The notes below the pieces were generated by a model. The model was not told where the DNA came from and ran no database searches. It saw only the letters and a program-made list of their open reading frames with translations. From contig NZ_JAOVQN010000002.1 in assembly GCF_025673445.1 (NCBI RefSeq), positions 1-64,000 of the forward strand: 64,000 bases of DNA, given 5' to 3'. How positions within the stretch are numbered: the first letter of the stretch is position 1; the number at the start of each line of letters is the position of its first letter. This DNA is from Ruegeria_B marisflavi (GTDB taxonomy: Bacteria; Pseudomonadota; Alphaproteobacteria; Rhodobacterales; Rhodobacteraceae). Made by a program: the position numbers and the translations under genes. Shown piece after piece: positions 1-8,884 of the stretch.

Positions 1-75
1 ACATAACAACAGCGTGGGTCAGATCTCGGTGACAATTTTGGCGGTTGCCGGGTCAAATCTCAGTGGCAATCAACA
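1..75. mobile_element. Terminus of an IS21-family-like insertion sequence (runs off the left edge)
   Basis: Two related tandem motifs are visible: gggtcagatctcggtgacaa (17-36) and gggtcaaatctcagtggcaa (51-70). The second ends in caatcaaca at about 75. Read on the minus strand the element would begin TGTTGATTGCCACTGAG. Short tandem repeats of the GGTCA-N-TCNGTG type next to a TG...CA tip are what I recall for IS21-family ends. The sequence immediately to the right is the broken recombinase gene, so the tip fits an insertion point inside it. The body of the element and its istAB genes are outside the window. The family assignment is from memory of the terminal pattern. Confidence 0.45.
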
Positions 76-732
76 CCATAGATGGTCGAGGCGCCCCAGC
101 CCGCGCTGCGTGGCCCAACAATGCCGCCATCATTCAGGCGTCCCGCAATCGCAAGGGCGGCGGTGTCCTTCAGAGAATTCCTGGAAGATGCGCTGGACAA
201 TTGCTGCCTCGCCCTGGTTGATGACCCGTTCTCCCGTGGTCATCTCTCCACCTGGAAGGAACTCGCGCACCACGTCATAGCCAAAGGTCACGCCGCCCAC
301 CTACTTACCCTTGCGCACACGTCCTTCGAGGCCGCGATGGGTCTTCTGGGCCAGGTTCTTGAGGAACAGGCTGCTCATCGTACCCTTGAGGCCGATGTGC
401 AGTTCCGAAATCTCGCCGTCGGCTATGGTGATAATCGGGATGTCCTGGAACCGTATCTGCTTGAAGAAGGAAGCGATATGTTCCTGGTCGCGGCTGATCC
501 GGTCGAGACCTTCTGCCGCAACAAAGTCGAAACGGTTGCCGCCTGCATCCCCCAGCAGCCTTTGATAGGCGGGACGAAGATGGGAGGACCCGCTGAGACC
601 ACGATCCGCGTAAGTGTCGGCCTCGGTCCAGCCGTTGCCACGAATGAGCCGGAGGCACAAACGGTGCTGGTCCTCGATCGAAGTATTCCTTTGGAGGGCG
701 GTGGAACAGCGTGAATAGATCGCTGCGCGCAT
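76..732 (-). pseudogene. Degraded large serine recombinase (resolvase N-terminal domain)
   Basis: The first 143 codons (732 to 304) encode a resolvase catalytic domain: MRAAIYSRCST with the nucleophile-type Ser, then GLDRISRDQEHIASFFKQ, then the helix LAQKTHRGLEGRVRKGK. An in-frame TAG at 301-303 interrupts the gene where the family continues. After it the same frame still reads VGGVTFGYDVVREF and VINQGEAAIVQRIFQEF. Homology then jumps frame near 145-150 to LAIAGRLNDGGIVGPRSAGW and ends at about 76, where the IS-like terminus begins. One nonsense change, one frameshift and a truncation make this a dead gene. It was probably the integrase of a former mobile island. Confidence 0.75.
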
Positions 733-880
733 ACGGCGGGCCTTTCGTCAGCTTTGGCCCGCCCCATTACAGGCACGAAAAGCGCCTTGTCTTCCATTTC
801 AAATTGCGCCCGAGTGCAGTGAAAATGCGTTGTCGGCGTGGAGAAGGCTCACGCCTTTTCCGGTTTATCTTGGTTGCCGA
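733..880. other. Short spacer between recombinase remnants
   Basis: No reading frame with coding character or recognisable similarity is visible. This is the former upstream region of the broken serine recombinase, joined to the 3' side of the tyrosine-recombinase fragment. Confidence 0.4.
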
Positions 881-1111
881 TCACTGGTTTTGCAGCGCGT
901 TCAGCTTTGATCGCAGCAGAGCCTGGTAGTCAAAACATGCTGACAACCCGGTCGCTCGATTGTAGTGCTTCTGAGACATCTCCAATGTGCCATGCCCCAG
1001 AAGATCCTTGATGATTTTGACATGCTCAGGATCTTGCTCGGCGATACTGGTGGCCGCGATGTGACAAAACTGTCCCTTGGGTGCTAACGTAAGACATGCA
1101 CTAACAATCAA
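881..1111 (-). pseudogene. C-terminal fragment of a tyrosine recombinase (phage-type integrase)
   Basis: The 76-codon frame encodes FCHIAATSIAEQ, then PEHVKIIKDLLGHGTLEMSQ, then KHYNRAT. This is the HxxR, LLGH and Tyr nucleophile end of a tyrosine recombinase; LLGH and the Tyr are present. Where relatives have FRH the fragment has FCH, so the second catalytic Arg is replaced by Cys. Everything upstream of that (catalytic core N-terminus and SAM-like domain) is missing. The only possible start is a TTG without a Shine-Dalgarno site. It is an inactive remnant of a second mobile element. Confidence 0.7.
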
Positions 1112-1135
1112 ACTGGACCACTCAGGTGGGGCTGA

Positions 1136-1258
1136 TCAAAAACCAGATTTGTAGCTCCGTACACGGAGATCATCCACACGAGGTTTGCCATGGGGCTTGG
1201 GGAAGAAGGGCTCAAGGCGCACCGTCTGCGCGTCGCTCAACCAGAAAAGGTCGGACAT
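1136..1258 (-). pseudogene. N-terminal stub of an IS5-type (IS427 group) transposase
   Basis: From an ATG at 1258 the minus strand reads MSDLFWLSDAQTVRLEPFFP, then KPHGKPRVDDLRV. This is the start of IS427-group DDE transposases as I remember them. After about 33 residues the similarity stops and a TGA follows at 1136. No terminal inverted repeat was identified. The stub abuts the integrase fragment on one side and the first RTX gene on the other. Family assignment rests on the opening motif alone. Confidence 0.55.
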
Positions 1259-1325
1259 GTTCTCCGCGCGTTTTTCGAGCCGCGAACTATGCCGCTAGTC
1301 GAAAATCAATGGGTCCTGATCCTAG

Positions 1326-3191
1326 TCAAGCCAACAGGTCGAACACTTCAGTCCCGATTTGAAGATCAATTCTGGATTGGCCTTCGCCATCTACTAGCGC
1401 CCACATGATCTGACCTGTCGGGCGATAGACCACAAAAGCTTCCCGTACCGTGTCGTTACCTGTGCGATCACCTTCCGCGTTTTCGGTATGAGCGAAGTTG
1501 ACTTGGAAGTCGGCGCGGGTTGCTGAACTATTGCCGAACAGCAGCACATCGCCTTCGGCGACCGTATAATCCTGCACCCAATCTGAACCATGACCCTCGA
1601 CGCCCACGTGGAAGAACTTGTCCGCCCCGGTCCCGCCGTTTATCCGGTCATGTCCAAACCCGCCGTTGACGAAGTCGTCGCCGGCTCCGCCATAAACGAG
1701 ATCTGAGAAGCTCGACCCTGTGATTACATCGTTGCCGTCCTGACCCTGTAATTCGTCCACTCCGGCGCCACCGGAAATGGTGTCATTGCCGCCTTGGCCG
1801 AAAACCAGATCGTTGCCGGCACCGGCATCCACACTGTCATTGCCTTCGCCGGCGTAGACCACGTCGCGCAGGTCATCGACGGTAGGACCACCGACGATGA
1901 TGTCGTCACCGGGGCCACCGTTCAGGGTGTCGGTCCCAAGTCCGCCGTCAAGGCTGTCATTTCCTGTATCGCCAACAATACGGTCGTTACCTGCAAGACC
2001 CCGAATGATGTCATTTCCTGTGGTGCCAATCAGGACATCATCGTTTCCTGTACCGATCGGACCACTACTGCTGTCTGCTACTGCGTCGATCTGTTCTTCG
2101 GTGAGAGACCGATCTGAGAATTCAAACTGTTCGATCCTCTGGACCAAGTCCTGTTCAACTCCGGTACTCAGAAGGTAGCCATCTCCGCTGCGCTGAATTC
2201 TGACGTCGGTACTGGAATAAGAGAAAACCGCCACATCTGTCCCGGCCCCGCCGTCCAACGTGTCGTTACCACCGCCTCCGAAGAGACGGTCGTTTCCATC
2301 TCCGCCGTTTAATTGGTTGTCGCCGTCCGACCCGGTCACGACATCGTTGCCCGTTCCACCGGCGGCATTCTCGATCACGGCGCCGAACGCAATGGCCACA
2401 TCTTCGTACGAACCGAAACGAGAGAAGCTGCCCGGCACCAGGCTGAGTGCCACCGGACCGGCGTAAGTTGAAGCATCGAGCCAGTCCTGGCCCCCTGCGT
2501 CCCAGATTACGTCGACACCAACCACGCGTGGACCAGTGTAACGGTCGTCACCTGTGTTGTAGTTTGGGTTCGCCCCCCATCGATTCTGTAAGGCCAAGAC
2601 ATCGAACAGGGCTAGGCTTTGAGGGTCGGTCGAGGTGTCCGGGTTGTCTGTATAGGACATAACCGTGTATTTCCGGTTGTCGTACTCTTCAGGCAAGGGG
2701 GCGTTCACAATATCGCCGGAACTGCTCTCGTCGAAGGGATGCTTTAGCCCAAGCGCATGCCCTAGTTCATGCAGGATCAGCCATTGCCAGCGCGATGTTA
2801 GGTCCAACGTGTTGTCGTAGACGGCGAATCCATCATAACTGGCCAATGTTCCATCTGACCATGCGGAATAGCTGTAGCCTCCGTAACCAATGGTCGTACC
2901 GGCGATGTCAACTTTTCCGATATTGATATCGGGATCCGAATCGCCCGTAACCTCGGTGAAGCGCACATTGAGAATAGTCTCCAGGTGATCCATAGCCAGC
3001 CGGATCTGTGCCTTTTCCGCTGTGCTCAGTTGCTGCCACCCGGTAAAGGTCCGGGACAGGTCCGCGGGTTGAACCATCGCTTCGAATTGATAGGTGAGCG
3101 TATACGGTGCCTGTGCCGAGGTATTGATCGGCCCGGACAACAGCGAGAAGGGGAACTGTAACCCTTGCAGAATTTCCGTTTCAGTCAGCAC
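1326..3191 (-). CDS. Secreted M10 serralysin-type metalloprotease with RTX repeats
   Basis: 621 residues from a GTG start at 3191; no good ATG or strong Shine-Dalgarno is visible, so the start is uncertain. The catalytic domain occupies about residues 30-260. The zinc motif HELGHALGLKH is at 141-151 (H141, E142, H145, H151) and the Met-turn YTVMSY at 175-180, both complete, so an active metalloprotease is expected. From about residue 285 the protein is RTX nonapeptides (GGxGxDxLx) that bind calcium after export. The last 230 residues are the module shared with five other proteins of this window and should contain the uncleaved type I secretion signal. No signal peptide is seen, as expected for type I secretion. 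No protease inhibitor or exporter gene is adjacent. Mobile-element remnants lie directly downstream. Confidence 0.9.
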   Translation of the reverse strand: MLTETEILQGLQFPFSLLSGPINTSAQAPYTLTYQFEAMVQPADLSRTFTGWQQLSTAEKAQIRLAMDHLETILNVRFTEVTGDSDPDINIGKVDIAGTTIGYGGYSYSAWSDGTLASYDGFAVYDNTLDLTSRWQWLILHELGHALGLKHPFDESSSGDIVNAPLPEEYDNRKYTVMSYTDNPDTSTDPQSLALFDVLALQNRWGANPNYNTGDDRYTGPRVVGVDVIWDAGGQDWLDASTYAGPVALSLVPGSFSRFGSYEDVAIAFGAVIENAAGGTGNDVVTGSDGDNQLNGGDGNDRLFGGGGNDTLDGGAGTDVAVFSYSSTDVRIQRSGDGYLLSTGVEQDLVQRIEQFEFSDRSLTEEQIDAVADSSSGPIGTGNDDVLIGTTGNDIIRGLAGNDRIVGDTGNDSLDGGLGTDTLNGGPGDDIIVGGPTVDDLRDVVYAGEGNDSVDAGAGNDLVFGQGGNDTISGGAGVDELQGQDGNDVITGSSFSDLVYGGAGDDFVNGGFGHDRINGGTGADKFFHVGVEGHGSDWVQDYTVAEGDVLLFGNSSATRADFQVNFAHTENAEGDRTGNDTVREAFVVYRPTGQIMWALVDGEGQSRIDLQIGTEVFDLLA

Positions 3192-3295
3192 TGGATACCT
3201 GCGTCTTTGCTTTTCTTGGTTACGGCCCGAATTTCGACCCTAGGGCTTGGGTCACTGCAATAAAGTAAATCGTCACGGGGTACCATCAACTCAGT

Positions 3296-5236
3296 TCACG
3301 ACAAGAGGTCAAACACGTGATCGCCGATCTGAACGTTGATCGCGCTTTGCCCCTGACCGTCGACGAGCGCCCACATGATCTGTCCGGTCGGGCGGTAGAC
3401 GACAAAAGCCTCCTGAACGGTATCGTCACCGGCCCGTTCGCCTTCGGCGTTTTCTGTATGGGCAAAATTGATCTGGAACTGGTCAAGAGTGGCAGAGGCG
3501 ATCCCGAACAGAAGCACATCGCCTTCGGCGGCGGTATAATCCTGCACCCAATCTGAACCATGCCCCTCGACACCCACGTGAAAGAACTTGTCGGCCCCGG
3601 TGCCGCCATTGATGCGATCATGGCCAAAGCCGCCGTTGACGAAGTCGTTGCCTGCACCGCCGAATACGAGATCAGAGAAGGCCGAACCGGTGATCACGTC
3701 GTCACCGTCCTGCCCCTGGATCTCGTCCACGCCAAAGCCGCCCGCGATGGTGTCGTTTCCGCCCTGGCCAAAGACTAGGTCATTGCCGGCCCCGGCATCG
3801 ATACTGTCATTGCCTTCACCAGCAAAGATGATGTCGCGCAAGTCGCCCGTGGTTGGACCGCCGATGAGCAGGTCGTGACCGTCCCCGCCATTGAGCGTAT
3901 CTGAGCCAGGACCACCATCGAGGCTGTCGTTCCCGGTGTCCCCCAGAAGCCGGTCATTGCCGGTCTGTCCCTGCAAGAGGTCGTCGCCGGCAAGCCCGTC
4001 AAGGCTGTCTGCGCCGGCGTTGCCGGTCAGCGTATCGTTCTCTGGGCCACCGATCTGATCGACCGGAACAAGACTGAGACCATTGTCGTGAACCCAGACG
4101 CCTTGGCCCGAAAAGGCCATGATCTCGTCAACCCCGTCGCGGTCGAAATCAACCAGAGCAAGGGCCTCGTTGCCGCCGCCAATGGTCTGGTCGTCAGGGC
4201 CGGGCGAAAACCGCCCGTCTTGCTGATAAAAGATGCGATGCTTGTTTGGAAACTGCATCTGGACCAAAAAGTCCTGATCACCATCGAGATCCAAATCGGA
4301 AAAAAACAGGCGCGATGCCCAGCCATAGGGATCAATTTCACCGGTGAAATCGGCTGGATCGAACCAATCGGTTGTCCTGTCGCTGAAACTTCCATCTGGT
4401 TGCTGGATCAGAACCTGAATTCCGATACGGGTGTAGAAAGGATCGGCATCTGTGACCAGGGTAACAATATCTGGCCGGTCATCGCCATTCAGATCCAGAA
4501 CCTCGATATCGAGTGTGATCGACTGGTCCAGAACGGTCTGGTTCGGTAGCGCGGTCATAACAAATCCCGAACCGTTGTATCGGGCGATCTTGTTTGTCAG
4601 TCCGGCCTGAAACCCTTGGTCCGCACCAAGGATCAACTCGTCTGTTCCGTCACCGTCCAGATCGGCTATCTCTGACGCGGTGTAATTTCTTATGTTGGGC
4701 AGGGGGAGTGCGCCTATAACGGGAGATCCATCGGGTTGGACGGTGACGATATAGGCCCCGCTTACCCCGAGGTTTCCTACAAATACATCAGTTAATCCGT
4801 CGCCGTTTAGATCGCCAGCGGCCACTGAGTGCGTAAAATCCTGTTCTCTTGAATACTCGATCGAGCGGTCGATCCACCCGCCGACCCCGTCTGAAATGAA
4901 AACCGTGTTGACCTGGCCAGGAAAGGGATGGGTGTCCAAGCCGTGATCGGCGACGAAAATGTCGTCCCAGCCATCTCCGTTCAGGTCCTGTACAATTAGT
5001 CCGCGCCCAAAGTCGACCTGCAATGAAGTCCCGTTACCAACACGGGTCGAGATGTCGTCGATAGAGCCGTCGGCCCGCACCGTGAAGATTGGCATGTCCA
5101 GCCATTCACCGCCGGGAACGGAAAACCGAGTAACAATGATTTCGGGGTGGCCGTCACGATCCAGGTCGGTCACCTGCGCCCAACCCGCATAGCTGTAGTC
5201 CCGCTCGAAGTAGAGGTCAGCCAGATAGGTGAACAT
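3296..5236 (-). CDS. FG-GAP (VCBS-like) propeller protein with RTX secretion tail
   Basis: 646 residues from the ATG at 5236; the frame extends to a TTG at 5314 but those codons look unlike coding sequence. The N-terminal two thirds contain seven calcium-loop motifs of the FG-GAP type: DLDRDGHPEI, DLNGDGWDDI, DLNGDGLTDV, DLDGDGTDEL, DLNGDDRPDI, DLDLDGDQDF and DFDRDGVDEI. This is the arrangement of an integrin-like seven-bladed propeller. RTX repeats and the shared C-terminal module follow from about residue 420. No enzymatic motif is seen. A role in surface adhesion or polymer binding is inferred from the fold only. It lies 104 bp upstream of the metalloprotease gene in the same orientation, so they may be co-transcribed. 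Confidence 0.85.
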   Translation of the reverse strand: MFTYLADLYFERDYSYAGWAQVTDLDRDGHPEIIVTRFSVPGGEWLDMPIFTVRADGSIDDISTRVGNGTSLQVDFGRGLIVQDLNGDGWDDIFVADHGLDTHPFPGQVNTVFISDGVGGWIDRSIEYSREQDFTHSVAAGDLNGDGLTDVFVGNLGVSGAYIVTVQPDGSPVIGALPLPNIRNYTASEIADLDGDGTDELILGADQGFQAGLTNKIARYNGSGFVMTALPNQTVLDQSITLDIEVLDLNGDDRPDIVTLVTDADPFYTRIGIQVLIQQPDGSFSDRTTDWFDPADFTGEIDPYGWASRLFFSDLDLDGDQDFLVQMQFPNKHRIFYQQDGRFSPGPDDQTIGGGNEALALVDFDRDGVDEIMAFSGQGVWVHDNGLSLVPVDQIGGPENDTLTGNAGADSLDGLAGDDLLQGQTGNDRLLGDTGNDSLDGGPGSDTLNGGDGHDLLIGGPTTGDLRDIIFAGEGNDSIDAGAGNDLVFGQGGNDTIAGGFGVDEIQGQDGDDVITGSAFSDLVFGGAGNDFVNGGFGHDRINGGTGADKFFHVGVEGHGSDWVQDYTAAEGDVLLFGIASATLDQFQINFAHTENAEGERAGDDTVQEAFVVYRPTGQIMWALVDGQGQSAINVQIGDHVFDLLS

Positions 5237-5898
5237 GGACGCCTGCACGTGTTTTTCTAGTTTCCGAAAACTCTTTTCCGAAAATCTGACCGCAAGCAAC
5301 CTTTGTGAACGCAAACGCCAAAAATCAGAGGAATTCCGCCAACAAGACTTGGAACGTTTGCAACAGATTTTCTCGCTGTTTTCCGTCGGGCCCGATTTGT
5401 CCCAGCATCAGTCAGCGGAACGCTCAGTCTAACAGTGCATAGTACAACTCAAGGTTTCCAGACTCGCGATGTCCGGCACTTTTGAACGTCTTCCGTACAA
5501 TGCTGATCAGCCTGCCTTCGATCGAGACAACGCCAGGCTTTAAGATGTCGTCAAACAGCCTGGGTTTGAATATCGTACGACTGCTGTTGGGTCATTTCGT
5601 GATCAATAATCGATACTACAAGCGCCTTGGAGAATATTCGATGTCCCATTGGTACCGTTCAGTTGCATCAAATGCGCGAATGATGCTCTCGCGCTGCTGG
5701 TCGGCAAAGAAAATGGGACCGATAGGCAGGACCGATGGCTTTGATCGCGACGGCTAATTCTTGGATGTAAAATGGCGCGGACCACCGAGCTGCAGTGTTC
5801 CTTCCAAAACACAGATATCCAGGCCCATGCTGGGGTGGCCGACATGACAAGGGCAAGAGACAAGCAAGCTTGCGAATGAACCCAGGACTGGCAGAGAA
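5237..5898. other. 660-bp non-coding stretch upstream of the FG-GAP gene
   Basis: No gene is supported here; the short frames overlap on both strands without ribosome sites or recognisable products. The decamer tttccgaaaa occurs twice, at 5261-5270 and 5275-5284, 25-48 bp upstream of the FG-GAP start codon. It is a possible operator or promoter element. Confidence 0.4.
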
Positions 5899-5925
5899 AA
5901 ACCGGCGCGAAGGCCGCGCCGGTTT
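5899..5925 (-). terminator. Rho-independent terminator of tpa
   Basis: A perfect 11-bp stem (aaaccggcgcg at 5899-5909 with cgcgccggttt at 5915-5925) has a 5-nt loop. On the minus strand it is followed by a run of T. It sits about 50 bp beyond the tpa stop codon. Confidence 0.8.
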
Positions 5926-5975
5926 CCTGAAAAACCCACTAAGTCACGCGAAGAGCACAACGGGTGAGTCTTTTC

Positions 5976-7373
5976 TTAGCCAAATACGCGAGTCAGCGCG
6001 GCATCGACGGCATTGGTGATGGCGTCGATATCCTCGGCGGTGGCAATCAGCGCCGGTGAGAAACACAGCGTGTTGTTGCGCCCCGGGATCGAGCGGTTGG
6101 TCACCCCGATGATCACGCCCTGCGCCATGCAGTCTGCAACCACGGCCTGCGCCTGTTTCTCGGTCACGGGCTCCTTGGTCTCGCGATTGGCCACCAGCTC
6201 GGCACCCAGGAACAGGCCCTTGCCGCGCACATCGCCGATCACGGCGTGCTTTTCCATCAGCGCATGCAGGTTGCCCAGCATCCGCTCGCCCATGGCGGTG
6301 CAGTTACCCAGCAGGTCCTCGTCCTCGATGATGCGCATGTTTTCCAGCGCCGCGGCGGGGCCGGCGGTGCAGCCGCCAAAGGTCGAGATATCGCGGAAAT
6401 AGTTCAGCGGATCCTCGCTGTTGTCCTTGAACATCTCAAAGACCTCTTCGGTGGTCACCATGCAGGCGATTGCGGCATAGCCCGAGGCGACGCCCTTGGC
6501 CATGGTCACGAAGTCGGGTTTGATGCCGTATTGCTGATAGCCAAACCAGGTGCCGGTGCGGCCGATGCCACAGACGACCTCGTCGATATGCAGCAGCACG
6601 TCGTACTTCTTGCAGATCTCCTGAACCCGCTCCCAATACCCCTCGGGCGGGGTGATGACGCCGCCACCGGCGGTCACCGGCTCAAGACAGAGTGCGCCGA
6701 CGGTCTCGGGACCCTCACGCAGGATCACCTCTTCGATCAGGTCGGCGGCGGCGCGACCGAACTCTGCGCCCGACAGATGACCTAGCCCTAGCTCTTCCTT
6801 GCGATATTCCATGCAGTGGGGAACCTTGACGAAATCTGGTGCAAAGGGGCCGTATTGCGCGTTGCGCTCGTCCTGACCACCCGCCGACATCGCCGCTAGC
6901 GTCGAGCCGTGATAGTCGCGGTCACGATAGAGGATTTTGGTCTTCTTGCTGCCGTACTTCTTGTGCGCGATCTGGCGCACCATCTTGAATGCCTTCTCGT
7001 TCGCCTCCGAGCCCGAGTTGGTGTAATAGACCCGGCTCATGCCCGGCATCTTCGAAATCAGCTTCTCGGCATACAGCGCGCCGGGGATCGACCCGGCAGA
7101 ATTGGCGAAGTAGCACAGTTTCATCAACTGGTCATAAACCGCCTTGCAGATGGACTCACGCCCATAGCCCACGTTGACGGTCCAGACCCCGCCCGAAACG
7201 GCGTCGAGATGCTCCTTGCCCTTCTGATCCCAGACCCGCATGCCCTTGCCTTCGACGATGATGCGGGGGTCGTTGGTTTCAAAGGGTTTGTGTTGAATCA
7301 GGTGATGCCAGATATGGGCGCGGTCGGCTTCGACCACGCGACTCAGATCGTTTTCGTTGAACGTGCCGTCCAT
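5976..7373 (-). CDS. tpa: Taurine:pyruvate aminotransferase
   Basis: 465 residues, ATG at 7373 preceded by an AGAGGG ribosome site. It is a class III PLP aminotransferase that moves the amino group of taurine to pyruvate, giving sulfoacetaldehyde and alanine. Visible landmarks are YYTNSGSEANEKAFKM (about 116-131, phosphate cup), the DEV motif in LHIDEVVCGIGRTG (Asp about 264) and the Schiff-base Lys in TMAKGVASGY (about 293). The assignment to taurine over other omega-amino substrates rests on close overall resemblance to roseobacter Tpa and on the divergent tauABC operon 392 bp away. The genes for the next step (xsc, pta) and the usual regulator tauR are not in the window. Confidence 0.92.
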   Translation of the reverse strand: MDGTFNENDLSRVVEADRAHIWHHLIQHKPFETNDPRIIVEGKGMRVWDQKGKEHLDAVSGGVWTVNVGYGRESICKAVYDQLMKLCYFANSAGSIPGALYAEKLISKMPGMSRVYYTNSGSEANEKAFKMVRQIAHKKYGSKKTKILYRDRDYHGSTLAAMSAGGQDERNAQYGPFAPDFVKVPHCMEYRKEELGLGHLSGAEFGRAAADLIEEVILREGPETVGALCLEPVTAGGGVITPPEGYWERVQEICKKYDVLLHIDEVVCGIGRTGTWFGYQQYGIKPDFVTMAKGVASGYAAIACMVTTEEVFEMFKDNSEDPLNYFRDISTFGGCTAGPAAALENMRIIEDEDLLGNCTAMGERMLGNLHALMEKHAVIGDVRGKGLFLGAELVANRETKEPVTEKQAQAVVADCMAQGVIIGVTNRSIPGRNNTLCFSPALIATAEDIDAITNAVDAALTRVFG

Positions 7374-7765
7374 GACGTGCCCTCTTTTTTGATGTGCGGT
7401 TCCGCAGTGGGATACGACAGAAGAACCCGAGGTGGGCTTCGGAGTCCAGAGACGTCAATTCATAGGCGACCGATAGGGCCAGAATTTTACGTCTCATATA
7501 TCCAGAAAGTGACGCTTTCCCAACGTAAATCGTCGCATGACTTTGGGCAACGTTAAGAAAACACTAGAGGTTTCTCAATTTCGAAAGTCAAAATCCGGAT
7601 ATTCAAAAGCCGTGACTCAGGCATACCTTCTGAAAAATTCGTTGATCGGATGCGGGTTTTCCATTCGGATCATTGCACGCCGGAGAATTCCTTCGGCCGA
7701 TAAGAGACGGCAAACCGTCCTGAACCTTTGATCGCCGCAACACGCGGCAACAGGGAGAAGATAGA
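7374..7765. promoter_or_regulatory. Divergent promoter region between tpa and tauA
   Basis: This 392-bp gap separates the start codons of tpa (minus) and tauA (plus), so both promoters must lie here. It is visibly A+T-richer than the flanking genes around 7500-7660. I did not find a clear repeated operator or a confident -35/-10 pair. Confidence 0.5.
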
Positions 7766-8776
7766 ATGACAGGAAAGACAAAGTTTCTGGGTGCCGCCGC
7801 CGGGCTGGCGATGATGGCCGCAGCGTTTCCGACGTTGGCCACCGCAGCTGACGGCGAGATCACCGTGGCGTATTTCCTCGAATGGCCGATGCCGTTTGAA
7901 TATGCCAAGCAGAAGGGAACCTATGACGAGGCACTGGGCGTCAAGGTCAACTGGGTCAGCTTCGAAAGCGGTGTGAAGATGTCGGCGGCCATGGCGTCGG
8001 GCGATGTGCACCTGTCGGTCAGCCAGGGCGTTCCGCCCTTTGTGGTCGCGACCAGCGCCGGACAGGATCTGCAAATCCTCGACGTGGCCGTGTCCTATGC
8101 CGATAACGACAACTGCGTCGTGCGTTCGGAACTGGAGATCGACAAGGACAATGCCGGCGAACTGGCTGGCAAGAAAGTCGCCGTGCCGCTGGGAACCGCA
8201 GCGCATTACGGCTTTCTCAAGCAGATGAACCATTTCGGCGTCGATGTGGCAAGCATGGATGTTGTCGACATGGATCCGCCCGATGGTGCGGCGGCCATCG
8301 CCCAGGGCGCGGTCGATATGTTCTGCGGCTGGGGCGGCTCGCTGCGCCGTGCCTTGGAGCATGGCAACGTGCTGCTGACCGGTGACGAAAAGACCGAGCT
8401 GGGTATCCTGGTGTTCGACGTGACCTCGGGCCCGGCGGGTTGGGTCGCGGAAAACAGCGAACTGGTTGCCAAGTTTCTCAAGGTGACGGCGGATGCCAAC
8501 GCTATGTGGGCGGACGAGGCCAACCATGCCGAGATGCTGCCGCTGATCGCCAAGGATGCGGGTATGGATGAAGAGGCCACCGCCTCGACCATAGCGACCT
8601 TCAAGTTCCCGACCATCGAGCAGCAGCTGAGCGGCGCCTGGCTGGGCGGCAACGCACAGACCTTCATGAAGGGTGTGGCGGATGTCTTCGTCGAGGCAGG
8701 TAGCATCGACAGCGCGCTGGATACCTATGAGAACGCCGTGAACACCGGGCCGCTGGCCGCGGCAGGCAGCATGTAA
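7766..8776 (+). CDS. tauA: Taurine ABC transporter, periplasmic binding protein
   Basis: 336 residues. A Sec signal peptide is clear: a basic start (MTGKTK), a hydrophobic stretch to about residue 25, and cleavage near ATA-AD at about 27-28. The mature part is an SsuA/TauA-type type II periplasmic binding protein with SVSQGVPPFVVATSAGQDLQ typical of the family. It captures taurine in the periplasm and delivers it to the TauBC transporter encoded directly downstream. The start is supported by a GGGAGAAG ribosome site. Because relatives bind other sulfonates or nitrogen compounds, the taurine assignment relies on the divergent tpa gene. Confidence 0.9.
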   Translation: MTGKTKFLGAAAGLAMMAAAFPTLATAADGEITVAYFLEWPMPFEYAKQKGTYDEALGVKVNWVSFESGVKMSAAMASGDVHLSVSQGVPPFVVATSAGQDLQILDVAVSYADNDNCVVRSELEIDKDNAGELAGKKVAVPLGTAAHYGFLKQMNHFGVDVASMDVVDMDPPDGAAAIAQGAVDMFCGWGGSLRRALEHGNVLLTGDEKTELGILVFDVTSGPAGWVAENSELVAKFLKVTADANAMWADEANHAEMLPLIAKDAGMDEEATASTIATFKFPTIEQQLSGAWLGGNAQTFMKGVADVFVEAGSIDSALDTYENAVNTGPLAAAGSM

Positions 8777-8884
8777 GCCGACCGGACGACAGGCGGCGGA
8801 GTGTTCCGCCGCCTGTCATCGGCATGTCGCCCGATAGCGGCGACAGGATACCCCTGTAGATATCTCCAACAGGAAAGGCGGACC

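Noticed and set aside
1794..2178. Long open frames antisense to RTX genes, also at 28379-29107 and 31245-33002
   Set aside because: They arise because the GGxGxDxLx codons give stop-free antisense frames. Translations are low-complexity shadows.
5482..5960. Several short overlapping frames on both strands that could be small genes
   Set aside because: They lack ribosome sites and family motifs and overlap each other. I could not join them into one broken gene with confidence.
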